64,000 bases of DNA, taken from Herbidospora mongoliensis (GTDB lineage Bacteria > Actinomycetota > Actinomycetes > Streptosporangiales > Streptosporangiaceae). Where the stretch lies: positions 1-64,000 of the forward strand of contig NZ_BBXD01000017.1 in assembly GCF_001570545.1 (NCBI RefSeq), in the 5' to 3' direction. Both the position numbers and the translations under genes were made by a program. A model generated the notes under the pieces. That model was not told where the DNA came from, did no database searches, and saw nothing but the letters and a program-made list of their open reading frames with translations. Each line of letters opens with the position of its first letter. Within the stretch, counting starts at the first letter, position 1. Positions 17,820-26,723 of this stretch are shown here, in pieces.

Positions 17820-17822
17820 CGC

Positions 17823-18701
17823 GTGATCCGTGAGGTGCGCCGGATGCTCGACGAGGGCGGGCTGCGAGGATCGTTCCTGGTCCGCGACCTGCTCACCGGC
17901 GAGGAGATCGGCATCGACCCCGACGTCGAGTTCATCACCGCCTCCCTGGTCAAGATCCCGCTGGCCGTGGCCACCCTGGAGCGGATCAGGCGCGGCGAAC
18001 TCGACGGCGCGACCCGGCTGACCGTCGGCCCCGGCGCCCGCTTCTCCCCCGGCCCGACCGGCGTGAGCCGCTTCCGCCACCCGGCCGAGATCGCGATCGA
18101 CGACCTGCTCCTGCTGACCATGACGGTCAGCGACAACACCTCGGGCGACGCCCTGTTCGACCTGACCCCGCCCGCGATGGTGGCCGCTTTCCTGGACGAA
18201 TACGGGCTGCGCGGCATCTCCGTCCGGCACACCCTGCGCCACCTGACCGACAGCCCGGTCGAGCACCTCGGCGGCCACCTGGCCCACGTGCTGGCCATCG
18301 AGGGCGCGACGGCCGGGCGCGGCCACCCCGTTCCCCAGCTCGACGTGACCCGGGCGTCGTCGGGCACCGCCCGCGCGTTCGTCGACCTGCTGGCGGCGTT
18401 GTGGCGGCCGTCCAAGATCGACCCTTGGGTGTCGGAACGCGTGCGGGAGCTGATGGGCGACAACGTGCTCCGGCAGCGGCTCGCTCCCGACTTCGCCTCC
18501 GACCTGACGACGTGGTCGTCCAAGACCGGGACCATGCTCAACCTGCGGCACGAGGTGGGCGTGGTCGAGCACGCCGACGGCCAGGTGTTCGCGGTCGCGG
18601 CGCTGACGGAGTCGCGGGTCGCGGCGGTGCGGCAGCCCGGGGCGGAGGCGCTGATGGCTCAGGTGGCACGGGCGTTACGGGATGAAATCCGCTCGCGCTG
18701 A
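17823..18701 (+). CDS. Beta-lactamase-fold serine hydrolase without signal peptide
   Basis: 292 residues from GTG at 17823, three bases after the LysR stop, so probably co-transcribed with it. Class A-like motifs: SLVK (ITASLVKIPLAV) with the presumed catalytic serine, SDN (TVSDNTSGDALF) and KTG (TWSSKTGTMLNL). No EPxLN omega-loop motif is clear, and the N-terminus (MIREVRRMLDEGGLRGSFLV) has no export signal, so the protein is probably cytoplasmic. It could be a DD-peptidase-like enzyme or sensor acting on cell-wall fragments. Its place in the regulatory operon suggests a link to beta-lactam response (inference). Confidence 0.82.
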   Translation: MIREVRRMLDEGGLRGSFLVRDLLTGEEIGIDPDVEFITASLVKIPLAVATLERIRRGELDGATRLTVGPGARFSPGPTGVSRFRHPAEIAIDDLLLLTMTVSDNTSGDALFDLTPPAMVAAFLDEYGLRGISVRHTLRHLTDSPVEHLGGHLAHVLAIEGATAGRGHPVPQLDVTRASSGTARAFVDLLAALWRPSKIDPWVSERVRELMGDNVLRQRLAPDFASDLTTWSSKTGTMLNLRHEVGVVEHADGQVFAVAALTESRVAAVRQPGAEALMAQVARALRDEIRSR

Positions 18702-18730
18702 CGGCTCGCCGACTGCGACGATCATGACAA

Positions 18731-19513
18731 ATGAGCAGTCGATTACGGGCCATCGCCCGCGAAACCGTCGAGGTCGTCGAGAACGGCGGATACAAAGCAC
18801 CGTCCGGCCGCTGGGTCGAGGTCACCGTCGACCGGACCGAGACCCGCATCCACCTGCCGGACGAGCCGCTCGTCCGGTGCGGAGACCGCACACCGGTGAT
18901 CGAGGTCGTCAACCAGACCACACTGGAGGCCACCCGCGAGCTGGCCGCCGATGACCTGGCCTGCCTCGTCTTCGCCTCGGCCAAGAACGCCGGGGGCGGC
19001 TTCCTCAACGGCGCCCAGGCCCAGGAGGAGAGCGTCGCCCGGGGGTCGGCGCTGTACGCCTGCCTGACTGCGGCGCGCGCGTTCTACGAGTTCCATCGTG
19101 AGCAGGGAGACCTCCGGTACAGCGACCGGGTGATCTACTCCCCCGGCGTGCCGGTGTTCCGGGACGACAGGGGTGACTTCCTGAAGGAGCCGTACCGGGT
19201 GGCGTTCCTGACCTCGGCCGCGCCCAACGCACGCGCCATGGGGCAGACGCAGCGCTCATCGCTCGGGGAGGTGCCCGAGTTGCTGAAGGCGCGGGCCGCA
19301 AGGGTGCTCGACGTCGCGGCCGCTCACGGGCACCGGAGGCTGGTTCTCGGGGCGTGGGGGTGCGGAGTGTTCGGCAACGACCCCGAGGTGGTCGCGGCCG
19401 CGTTCGCCACGGCTCTCAAGGGGCCGCAACCCTTCGACCTGGTCAGGTTCGCGGTGCTGGACCGGACTCGCGGCAATCCGGTTCATTCGGCGTTCGCGCG
19501 AGTCTTCGGCTGA
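18731..19513 (+). CDS. Bacterial-type poly(ADP-ribose) glycohydrolase (TIGR02452 family)
   Basis: 260 residues from ATG at 18731. Macro-domain fold with the PARG signature GGG-x7-QEE (AGGGFLNGAQAQEES): the paired glutamates catalyse removal of ADP-ribose. The adjacent serine-rich loop is followed by VIYSPGVPVFRDD and LVLGAWGCGVFGNDP, both typical of the family. Family members release ADP-ribose from PARylated targets. No ADP-ribosyltransferase is recognised in the window, so the partner is unknown. It precedes a CoiA-like nuclease gene after a 202-base gap without gene. Confidence 0.88.
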   Translation: MSSRLRAIARETVEVVENGGYKAPSGRWVEVTVDRTETRIHLPDEPLVRCGDRTPVIEVVNQTTLEATRELAADDLACLVFASAKNAGGGFLNGAQAQEESVARGSALYACLTAARAFYEFHREQGDLRYSDRVIYSPGVPVFRDDRGDFLKEPYRVAFLTSAAPNARAMGQTQRSSLGEVPELLKARAARVLDVAAAHGHRRLVLGAWGCGVFGNDPEVVAAAFATALKGPQPFDLVRFAVLDRTRGNPVHSAFARVFG

Positions 19514-19715
19514 CGGGCGATCTCAGCCCAGGCTTGAGATACCGGCTGAAATCCGTGGCGAGGCAATATGGGGCTCCAGGCACTCATGAGGGACGAGCGT
19601 CGTGTGCGCCGAAATCCGGCATCGACAAATACGATATCGATCTTCTGCTCGCTTTCGCCAGACAGAATGACCGGCTTATAGTTGCTACTGCGCAATTTCT
19701 CCTTGGCCTATTTAG

Positions 19716-20939
19716 GTGCAGAGAGGTGTGCGGGTATTGGCCTCCAGCGTCTACCACGTCGGTCGCAACCTCGAGCTCAATCTCACGGAGCCGGATCTCG
19801 GGCATCCGGAATTACCCGGTCTCTGGGAAGAACTGCTCGGCGAGAGAAACCTCCCCGTTCCCGAACGTCAATTGCAGTGCATGGAATGCCGGGATCAGCG
19901 GCCAGCCTGTCCGGAGTGGATGTTTCTCACCGAGCGCCGAGGTGTGCGCTTCGCCACTCATCACAACCCGGCGGTCCGCGACCATCCATCCAACGAGAGT
20001 GATCAGCACAAGGCGATCAAAGAGCGGATCGCCAAGGCGGCCATACTCGGTGGATTCAGGGTCGACGTCGAAAGCCGCGCCAAGGATGGCCGCCGCCGGA
20101 CCGATGTGCTCGTCAAAGGCGTCGGTGACCTGCTCGTGGGGCACGAGGTTCAGTTGGCCTACGCAGGCCTCTCATCGGTGAGAAAGCGGACCCGGCGGGC
20201 TCGCGCCGACGGCATCACACCGTCGTGGACGACCGTCGATCCGCAGCGGGACTTCATCAACCACGTCCCCTGGGCTCAGACCGATGACTTCCCGTGGAAA
20301 TACATCGCCGAAGGCGGCGACCTGCAGATCCGGGGCGGCGTTCGCTCTCTGCACATGATTCGCTGCAACGTCCTGAGTCCCGAGCCGTGTCCGACGCGCG
20401 GCCAGGGGAGGTGCGGGCAACGCCACGGCACATGGATCCCCCATTTCCCGTACCTGCTCGACGATCTCGTGCGCGATACGGCGGCCGGTGAGTTCGTGCC
20501 GGTGATCGTCACCGGAAAGCGGCTGAACCGCCGGTGGTGGGTGCGGCCCGCAGACCGTGACCGCTACGCCGATTGCGGCGGCGGGATCGTCACGGAGGAC
20601 GACCTGCTCCGTGGCCGTGAGGGGAAGATCGCCGCCACCGTGATTCCGCGCCCCCTCGACGGCGAATGCCGTTTTGGACAGGACAGCGGAATCCGATCCG
20701 CGCCACGACCGGCCCACGACGGTGACGACACCGACCTGTCGGTGATCACCGAGACGACGCCATGGCCGTCTCCGCCCCCGAGAGCTCCGATCCGGCGGGG
20801 TGTGTGCGGCAGCGGATCGGGACCGTGCGGGCATTCGCCAGCTCGGCTCTACGCATGCGGCTGGCGCTGCGAGCAGCACCGCCCAGGTCTTCCGGCGGCA
20901 CGGTTAATCGATGGTCCGGCAAGGGATCTGATGGCATAG
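19716..20939 (+). CDS. CoiA-like putative nuclease
   Basis: 407 residues from GTG at 19716; GTG at 19728 is also possible and the ribosome-binding site is weak. After an N-terminal part with a CxxC pair (CMECRDQRPAC, perhaps zinc binding) comes a PD-(D/E)xK-type core: SDQHKAIKERIAKAAILGGF, RRRTDVLVKG and VGHEVQLAYAG, followed by RRARADGITPSW. This layout matches CoiA-family proteins linked to DNA uptake. Further cysteines (RCNVLSPEPC.., GRCGQ, YADCGGG) suggest a second metal site. The C-terminal 80 residues are low-complexity and may be poorly conserved. The function in this organism is unknown. Confidence 0.72.
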   Translation: MQRGVRVLASSVYHVGRNLELNLTEPDLGHPELPGLWEELLGERNLPVPERQLQCMECRDQRPACPEWMFLTERRGVRFATHHNPAVRDHPSNESDQHKAIKERIAKAAILGGFRVDVESRAKDGRRRTDVLVKGVGDLLVGHEVQLAYAGLSSVRKRTRRARADGITPSWTTVDPQRDFINHVPWAQTDDFPWKYIAEGGDLQIRGGVRSLHMIRCNVLSPEPCPTRGQGRCGQRHGTWIPHFPYLLDDLVRDTAAGEFVPVIVTGKRLNRRWWVRPADRDRYADCGGGIVTEDDLLRGREGKIAATVIPRPLDGECRFGQDSGIRSAPRPAHDGDDTDLSVITETTPWPSPPPRAPIRRGVCGSGSGPCGHSPARLYACGWRCEQHRPGLPAARLIDGPARDLMA

Positions 20940-21039
20940 TTCCTGGATGATCCGCACATCGACGGCGTCCTGACCACGTGACCGTCGACCGGAGGGCCGA
21001 CCTCCCGGCCCGTCGCCGCTATCCGGAGCATCTCAGCCC

Positions 21040-22278
21040 ATGACCGATGAGTTCACGACGAAGGCCACCTATGGCCAGGTCTTCGCGGTCACCCAGTTCC
21101 GTGCCCTGTTCGCCGCTCGCCTGCTCGGCGTCATGTCCGACACACTGCGATCCGTCGCGCTGGCCGTCCTGGTGTTCGACCAGACCAGCTCTCCCCTGTT
21201 GACGGCGGTCGCGTTCACGATCGGATTCCTCCCCCAGGCCGCCGGCGGCCTGTTCCTCGCCGCGATGGCCGACCGGTTCCCGCCTCGGACCCTCATCACG
21301 ACCGGATACGCCCTCCAGTGCGCGGTCGGCCTGCTCCTCGCGTCCGGAAGGATCCCGGTCGCGTTCAGCCTGCTCCTCGTCGCCGCGGTCGCCTGTCTGA
21401 CACCGGTCATCACCGGGGCCGCCGGCCGCGTCCTGGCGGAGATCCTCACCGGTGACACCTACGTGCTGGGGCGTTCGCTGAACTACCTCGTCGCCGTCGC
21501 GGCGCAGCTGGTGGGCATGGCAGCCGGTGGGGCGCTGGTCGCATGGCTGGGTGTGGGGCCGACGATGCTGGTCACCGCAGGGGCGCATCTGCTCGCGTTG
21601 GCGATCAGCCGCCTGTTCCTGGCGCACACCGAGAGGGCGGCCCGTACGGGCGGATCGATCGTGCGTAGGACCCTTCAGGGGAACGCCGCGCTGCTCGCCG
21701 CCCCCGGGGTCGCCAAGCTGATCATGGTGCAGTGTCTGCCCGCCGCGCATCTGGCCGCGGCGGGCAGCCTGCTCATCCCCTACTCCGAGCAGCGCGGGTT
21801 CGGTCCGGCGGAGACCGGGCTCCTTCTGGCGGCCACGTCGGCCGGGATGCTCATCGGGGACATCGTGGTGGGGCGGGCGTTCGCGCCGGCCACCCGGGAA
21901 CGGCTCGTCCTGCCGTTGCTGCTGGTCATGGGGACACCCCCGATCGCGCTCGTCCTGGACCTGCCGCATCCGGTCGTCGCCGCCCTGTACGTCGTCACCG
22001 GCGTCGGCTCCGCCTACCTGCTCGGCCTGCAACGACGCTTCCTGGAGGCGGTCCCGTCAGACCTCCAGGGTCAGGGTTTCGCGGTGCTCAACACCGCCAC
22101 GATGACCATCCAAGGGGTCGGGCCTCTCGTCTTCGGCGTGTTCGCGGAATTCCTCCCGGTCGGCCACGCGATCGCCCTGACGGGAGTGAGCAGCGTGATC
22201 ACGACGCTCCTCCTGCGCCACGTCATTCGTGCACCGGGGTGGCCCGCGAGGGCGGGCTCTGGACATACAGAAGAGTGA
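21040..22278 (+). CDS. MFS transporter
   Basis: 412 residues, about twelve hydrophobic segments. The N-terminus FRALFAARLLGVMSDTLRSVALAVLVFD is characteristic of MFS_3-type (enterobactin-exporter-like) permeases, with the loop 2-3 motif AMADRFPPRTLI. No substrate can be read. The gene stands alone, converging with the zinc-ribbon gene on the other strand (12 bases between stops). Confidence 0.88.
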   Translation: MTDEFTTKATYGQVFAVTQFRALFAARLLGVMSDTLRSVALAVLVFDQTSSPLLTAVAFTIGFLPQAAGGLFLAAMADRFPPRTLITTGYALQCAVGLLLASGRIPVAFSLLLVAAVACLTPVITGAAGRVLAEILTGDTYVLGRSLNYLVAVAAQLVGMAAGGALVAWLGVGPTMLVTAGAHLLALAISRLFLAHTERAARTGGSIVRRTLQGNAALLAAPGVAKLIMVQCLPAAHLAAAGSLLIPYSEQRGFGPAETGLLLAATSAGMLIGDIVVGRAFAPATRERLVLPLLLVMGTPPIALVLDLPHPVVAALYVVTGVGSAYLLGLQRRFLEAVPSDLQGQGFAVLNTATMTIQGVGPLVFGVFAEFLPVGHAIALTGVSSVITTLLLRHVIRAPGWPARAGSGHTEE

Positions 22279-22290
22279 TTCACGAGATCA

Positions 22291-23295
22291 TCACAGGCTG
22301 AGCAGCACGAGCACCACCACGAGCAGCGCGAGCGCGACGAGTGGCGCGGTCAGCTTGGTGGCGCTGTAGGGCCGTTTCCCGCGCACCTCCCCGGTCGCCC
22401 CGTCGACGGTGAAGCGCCAGGTCTTCCCGCCGAGTGAATAGTCTCCGGTCCAGTACGGCAGCAGGATCAGATCCCCGTCCATCGAGGGATACGTGGTCAC
22501 CATCGAGTTCAGGCGTCGTTCGTCGCCGCCGATGTCGGCGAGGCAGGCCGTCCGGATGTGCGACTTCACCGAGGTCTTGGCCTGGTTGAGTGCCTGGTCG
22601 GGCGGGACGGTGTAGCGCAGCGTCGCCACTCCCGACAGGTATTCGGCCTGGAACGGCACCGTCGTGGCGGGCAGTCTCGCGGGCCGGTGCTGCTTCACCC
22701 CGGGTACGACGACGTCGGTGAAGCGACGGTTGATCTTGCCGCGGGCCTGCCTCCAGCGGGTGCGCCGGACCGACCGGGTTCTGGTCTCGCCGCCGCTCTC
22801 GTAGGTCTCGACCTGGTAGTAGTGGTCGCCGCGGCGTCCCACGTAGCGGGTCACGGTCTCCAGGTCGAACACCCAGACCGGGACGAACGTGGCCGTGATG
22901 GACGCGGCGTCCGACACCCGGGCCAGCGATTCGGGCGCGAACCACCGGGCGCCGGCCCAGCGGTCGAGGGCGTTCAGGGCGAGTTCCCGGTCGAGGGTGA
23001 ACGGCGCCAGCGCGCCGGGCCGCACCTCACCGCCGAGTTCCAGCACGATCGGCGTCTCGCAGGCCGGGCAGCGGGAGGACAGCAGAGCGGGCGTGGACGC
23101 GGTCGCGCACCGGGGGCAGACCACCCGATGCTCGTCGGTGAGGGTCACGGGCAGGCGCCCGCGCAGCGTCTCCACCGGCCGCCGCACCGCCGGTCCGGTC
23201 ACCGCGAGAGGCTGGACAGCCTGGCAGTACGGGCAGCGCATGCCGTCGGCGCCCGGGACGTACTCGGTCACGCCACCACACAGATCACACAACAT
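22291..23295 (-). CDS. Zinc-ribbon membrane-tethered protein paired with SPFH protein
   Basis: 334 residues. N-terminal zinc ribbon MLCDLCGGVTEYVPGADGMRCPYC (C4 type) and a second ribbon CPRCATAS..SSRCPACETPI. A soluble domain with RWFAPESLARVSD, FVPVWVFDLETVTRYVGRRGDHYY and LILLPYWTGDY follows, then a single C-terminal transmembrane helix (LTAPLVALALLVVVLVLLSL). Start overlaps the SPFH stop by 11 bases, so both proteins are made together. In other bacteria SPFH proteins act with zinc-ribbon partners at membranes under stress; a similar role is inferred. Confidence 0.8.
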   Translation of the reverse strand: MLCDLCGGVTEYVPGADGMRCPYCQAVQPLAVTGPAVRRPVETLRGRLPVTLTDEHRVVCPRCATASTPALLSSRCPACETPIVLELGGEVRPGALAPFTLDRELALNALDRWAGARWFAPESLARVSDAASITATFVPVWVFDLETVTRYVGRRGDHYYQVETYESGGETRTRSVRRTRWRQARGKINRRFTDVVVPGVKQHRPARLPATTVPFQAEYLSGVATLRYTVPPDQALNQAKTSVKSHIRTACLADIGGDERRLNSMVTTYPSMDGDLILLPYWTGDYSLGGKTWRFTVDGATGEVRGKRPYSATKLTAPLVALALLVVVLVLLSL

Positions 23296-23953
23296 ATGGC
23301 CTGGTCAGCCCCCCTATGTCGATGTCGCAGACTTCCAGTCCCGGCTCGGCCAGGTCGCGGTTGACGGCGGCGGCGACCTCGTCGGCCAGCGCCGCGTCGT
23401 TGAGCACGTCGAGCACCGGCCGATGCGCCGACCAGGCCGCGAGCGTGCTGGTGAGGCGCCGGAGCAGCGGCCCCCTGATCGACTCGGCGACCTGTTCGGC
23501 CACCACGAGCGGCTGCCCGGCGACGAGCTGGTTGAGGAAGGCGGTCGGGTCGACCACCCGGAAGGAGAAACTCCCGTGCGCGGCGACCATGACCGGGCCC
23601 ATTCGCGGATCGTTCAGCGCGACGGGACGCCGGGTGCCCCATTTGAGGTTGGTGAATCTGCGGGTGCTGACGAAGTGGACTTCCGCCTTCTCCGGGGAGC
23701 GGAAGCCGTACCGGAAACCGCGCAGTCTGCTTTTCACCGGCACATTGCCGGTCTGCAGAGTCTGGGTTCCGGCGTGGCATTCTCTGATGATCTGACCGCC
23801 GCGTACGAACAGGGCGACCTGCCATTCCCGGACGATCAGTTTGGACCCGTTCTTGAGTTCGTCGAACGGCCGGTGGTATCGCCAGGCGACGACGCCCGGC
23901 CGCCCGCCGTTCCATTCCACGATGTCGATCAGTTCGCCGCGTATCAGGCCCAT
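23285..23953 (-). CDS. SPFH/Band-7-type protein (YdjI-like)
   Basis: 222 residues from ATG at 23953 (MGLIRGELIDIVEW), with GGGAG upstream; a longer frame exists but starts in poorly coding sequence. SPFH signatures: REWQVALFVRGGQI, RFTNLKWGTRRPVALND, VMVAAHGSFSFRVVDPTAFL. The C-terminal zinc ribbon found in many YdjI-like proteins is absent here. Instead the next gene begins with one, as if a fused protein had been split. Probably a membrane-surface scaffold. Confidence 0.82.
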   Translation of the reverse strand: MGLIRGELIDIVEWNGGRPGVVAWRYHRPFDELKNGSKLIVREWQVALFVRGGQIIRECHAGTQTLQTGNVPVKSRLRGFRYGFRSPEKAEVHFVSTRRFTNLKWGTRRPVALNDPRMGPVMVAAHGSFSFRVVDPTAFLNQLVAGQPLVVAEQVAESIRGPLLRRLTSTLAAWSAHRPVLDVLNDAALADEVAAAVNRDLAEPGLEVCDIDIGGLTRPYVV

Positions 23954-24060
23954 GTGCTCCCGCTCCCGTGGACTCACACCCCAGTGGGAACAGGAAACCG
24001 TCCGCTTCCGGACAGCGGGGGTAACCGTGCGGCTATAGAAATATAGGGAAATTTCGCTAG

Positions 24061-24288
24061 TCAGCCGGGGTGTGACGCACGCCACTTACTCATGTACTCG
24101 GCCAGATCGAGCGACGCGTCGCGAATGGTCGCGCAGGCGACGCCGGAACCCGGTGAACGTCCAGCCCGGCGCGCATGAACGAGAACTTCCCATCGGCGCC
24201 CCCGCAGACGGAAGCAGCCTCGGCGAACGAGATCACTGAACGGATGAGTTGTTCTCACTTCGAGATAACGGTCTACACGAATCCGCAC
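24061..24288 (-). CDS. Small hypothetical protein (uncertain)
   Basis: 75-residue frame from GTG at 24288, starting 17 bases after the stop of the upstream SGNH gene on the same strand. Sequence is basic with a patterned end (TIRDASLDLAEYMSKWRASHPG). No recognised domain and no clear ribosome-binding site. The tight spacing is the main support; otherwise the region 23954-24304 would be non-coding. Confidence 0.35.
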   Translation of the reverse strand: MRIRVDRYLEVRTTHPFSDLVRRGCFRLRGRRWEVLVHARRAGRSPGSGVACATIRDASLDLAEYMSKWRASHPG

Positions 24289-24304
24289 CCGCCCGTGCTC
24301 GAAT

Positions 24305-25093
24305 TCAGCGCAGCGTTCGCTCCTCGGTGATGACGACGTCGGTCAGGTCAGGACGCTTGGCGAACCGCCCGTTGCCCGACGACCGCCCGGTCAGCCGGCG
24401 CACCAGCCACGGCCCGAGAAAGGTGGCCACCCACACGAGTTCGGCCCGATACCTGGCCAGCCGCTTCGGCGCCTTCAACGGCGGCAGCGGCTCGGCCCAC
24501 GACTCGTCGGAGTCCGGCAGCCCGAGCGCGTGCGCGGCCCCCGCCGCGATCAGCGAGTGCCCCAGCGGGGTGGCGTGGACGCGGTCCCGGCACCAGAGCC
24601 TCGGGTCGACCCCGATCTCGTACGCCTCGGTGTCGACCACGATCACCCCGAGCCGCCGCGCCGACTCACGGATCCGCCGGTTGAACTCCAGCAGCTTCGG
24701 GCGCAGGTGCCGGGTGATGGCGGAGATCCTGGTGACGTCGGGATAGGTGAACGTGAGGATGGTCGCCCCGGCGTTCGCGAAGGCGGCGTAGACGGCGTCG
24801 AGGTCGGCCATCACCGCGTCGACGTCGAACCCGGGACGGACCAGATCGTTCATGCCGACCATCACGGTGACCAGGTCGGGCCGCATCGCCAGGGCGGGGC
24901 CGAGCTGCATCGACCTGACGTGGCAGCTGCGATGGCCGCGGATGGCGAGGTTGGCGTACTGGATGCCGGGATGATGGACGGCGAGCAGCTCGGCGAACCG
25001 ATCGGCCCAGCCCCGGTAACCGATCGACTCGTCACCGTCGAGAAGTCCTTCGGTCTGGCTGTCGCCGACGGCGACGTAGCGGAGATAGCTCAT
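24305..25093 (-). CDS. SGNH/GDSL-family hydrolase
   Basis: 262 residues from ATG at 25093. Block I GDSQTEG with the nucleophile serine, block II glycine in NLAIRGHRS, block III asparagine in GMNDLV, and block V D-x-x-H in RDRVHATPLGH. No signal peptide, so probably cytoplasmic. The family covers esterases, lipases and acyl-carbohydrate hydrolases. The C-terminal 70 residues (PPLKAPKRLARYRAELVWVATFLGPWLVRRLTG) add an amphipathic or membrane-facing helix found in many actinobacterial members. Confidence 0.88.
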   Translation of the reverse strand: MSYLRYVAVGDSQTEGLLDGDESIGYRGWADRFAELLAVHHPGIQYANLAIRGHRSCHVRSMQLGPALAMRPDLVTVMVGMNDLVRPGFDVDAVMADLDAVYAAFANAGATILTFTYPDVTRISAITRHLRPKLLEFNRRIRESARRLGVIVVDTEAYEIGVDPRLWCRDRVHATPLGHSLIAAGAAHALGLPDSDESWAEPLPPLKAPKRLARYRAELVWVATFLGPWLVRRLTGRSSGNGRFAKRPDLTDVVITEERTLR

Positions 25094-25236
25094 GCCGGCT
25101 CCTGGCGCTCAATGTGTTGCACAGTGATCGCACCAGCTCCGCTTTTCCGCCACTCGCCGGACAGGTGACACGCGTCTTAAGGCCCGGTGAGATCGGGGCT
25201 GTCCGGGGTCGGCCCCACCCTTCGCTTCGCGCTTGC

Positions 25237-25266
25237 GGGTGGCGGAGCGAATCTGCTCCGCCACCC
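25237..25266. terminator. Hairpin terminator after acetamidase gene
   Basis: 12-bp perfect stem, GGGTGGCGGAGC (25237-25248) and GCTCCGCCACCC (25255-25266), six-base loop. It lies immediately downstream of the minus-strand acetamidase gene. Confidence 0.8.
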
Positions 25267-25275
25267 CGTCTCAGA

Positions 25276-26574
25276 TCAGTGGCGGCGGCCCTTGAAGACG
25301 CTCTTCGGGATGTAGCCGGTCACGACCTGGGTGCGGTCGACGACCTCGGCGTTGTGGTAGTTCACCGCGATCGAGGCGAACGAGTAGGCCTTCGGGACGG
25401 TCAGGCCCTGGGTGGTGACGAGGAAGTCGACGGTCTTCTCGACCGCGATCCGCATGGCGCGGTCGAGGTCCCAGTGGATGCCCATCATGATCCAGTGGTC
25501 GTCGGTCTCGGCCCACGGCAGTTCGGTTTCCACGTTCTTGATCAGGGTGATGCGGAACGTGCCGGACAGCGAGTGCTCGACGGCGGTGCCGCTGACCTCG
25601 CCGTCGCCCTGGCAGCTGTGCGGGTCGCCCATGAAGATCTGCGCGCCGGGCTGGAAGACCGGCAGGAAGAGCGTCGTCCCCACGTTGAGGTCGCGGACGT
25701 CCATGTTGCCGCCGAACTTGCCCGGAGGCGTCGAGTTCTGCACACCGGTGGCCGGCGGCGGCTCGTTCTCGGTGTTGCCGATGAACTCGCCCGTGGGCGA
25801 GGCGACCGCGATGATCCCCATGAACTTGTGGGTCGGGATGATGATGTCGTCGGCGAAGAAGACGACCTCCTCACCCCGGTGCATGCCGGTCCGGTAGAGG
25901 TGGGTGCGGACGTCGGGCCAGACGCCGGCCGGAAGGTCCGGCGGGATGGTGGCGGGTATGTCGAGGCCCTGGTCGCCCTCGCGCCAGCCGGGGTAGAACG
26001 TGGCCATCACGCCGCTGGTCGGGGCGGTGTTGTTGAAGCCGTAGGGCACCCGGGTGTCGACGTTGAGGATGTCGATCGCGACGGTGTCGCCGGGCTCGGC
26101 GCCCTCGATGTAGATCGGGCCGGTCAGCACGTGCCCGCCGTAGCGCCGGCCCGTGGCCTCGCGCTCGGGCAGCGTCTGCCAGAACGCCAGGCCGTCGGAA
26201 AGGATCTCTTTCGGCCTGACCCCGAAGGCGCCGAAGTAGTCGTTCGGATGGACGGCGGAGTTGGTGAAACCCTGGTGGGAGAGGGTGTCGACGCGGACGG
26301 TCTGACCCGACCTCATCGTGAGGCCGGGCGTCCAGCCGATCGGGTAGCCGCCCCAGTGCAGTTTGTCGGGGGTGGACTTGAGGTGGTGGTCCCACTTTCC
26401 GGGCTTGGGATGGCCGTGGCCGCCCCTGTCTCCGGGTGATGCCTTGGCGGGGGCGGGGACGGTGGCCGCGAACGTCGCGGCCAGACCGGCGGCCAGCAGG
26501 CTCCGACGACTCGCCGAACTCCAGTGGTTGGTGGAAATGGTGGACTCCCATCCCTGGTCCCTGACGATGATCAT
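25276..26574 (-). CDS. Tat-exported acetamidase/formamidase-family protein
   Basis: 432 residues. Twin-arginine signal SRRSLLAAGLAATFAATVPA starts around residue 22. The mature part follows the FmdA/AmdA family: TPDKLHWGGYPIGWTPGLTM, AEPGDTVAIDILNVDTRV, GFNNTAPTSGVMATFYPG, and the conserved MGDPHSCQGDGEVSGTAVE. Family members hydrolyse formamide or acetamide to ammonia and an acid; most are cytoplasmic, so export is notable and hints at an altered substrate. It has its own terminator. The start ATG at 26574 gives a long pre-Tat region. Confidence 0.85.
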   Translation of the reverse strand: MIIVRDQGWESTISTNHWSSASRRSLLAAGLAATFAATVPAPAKASPGDRGGHGHPKPGKWDHHLKSTPDKLHWGGYPIGWTPGLTMRSGQTVRVDTLSHQGFTNSAVHPNDYFGAFGVRPKEILSDGLAFWQTLPEREATGRRYGGHVLTGPIYIEGAEPGDTVAIDILNVDTRVPYGFNNTAPTSGVMATFYPGWREGDQGLDIPATIPPDLPAGVWPDVRTHLYRTGMHRGEEVVFFADDIIIPTHKFMGIIAVASPTGEFIGNTENEPPPATGVQNSTPPGKFGGNMDVRDLNVGTTLFLPVFQPGAQIFMGDPHSCQGDGEVSGTAVEHSLSGTFRITLIKNVETELPWAETDDHWIMMGIHWDLDRAMRIAVEKTVDFLVTTQGLTVPKAYSFASIAVNYHNAEVVDRTQVVTGYIPKSVFKGRRH

Positions 26575-26723
26575 CGGGGGGGTGGCTCCACCTTGACCGC
26601 CGGGTGTTTCGGCCGCTTAACGGTCGTGCAAAATCCGGGCGCTTACGACCACGGTGCCCCGCCTCGGGCACGGGTGTCCCATTGGCGGGCGGCGGCGCGT
26701 ACGAAAATCACCCTGGATCCGGT

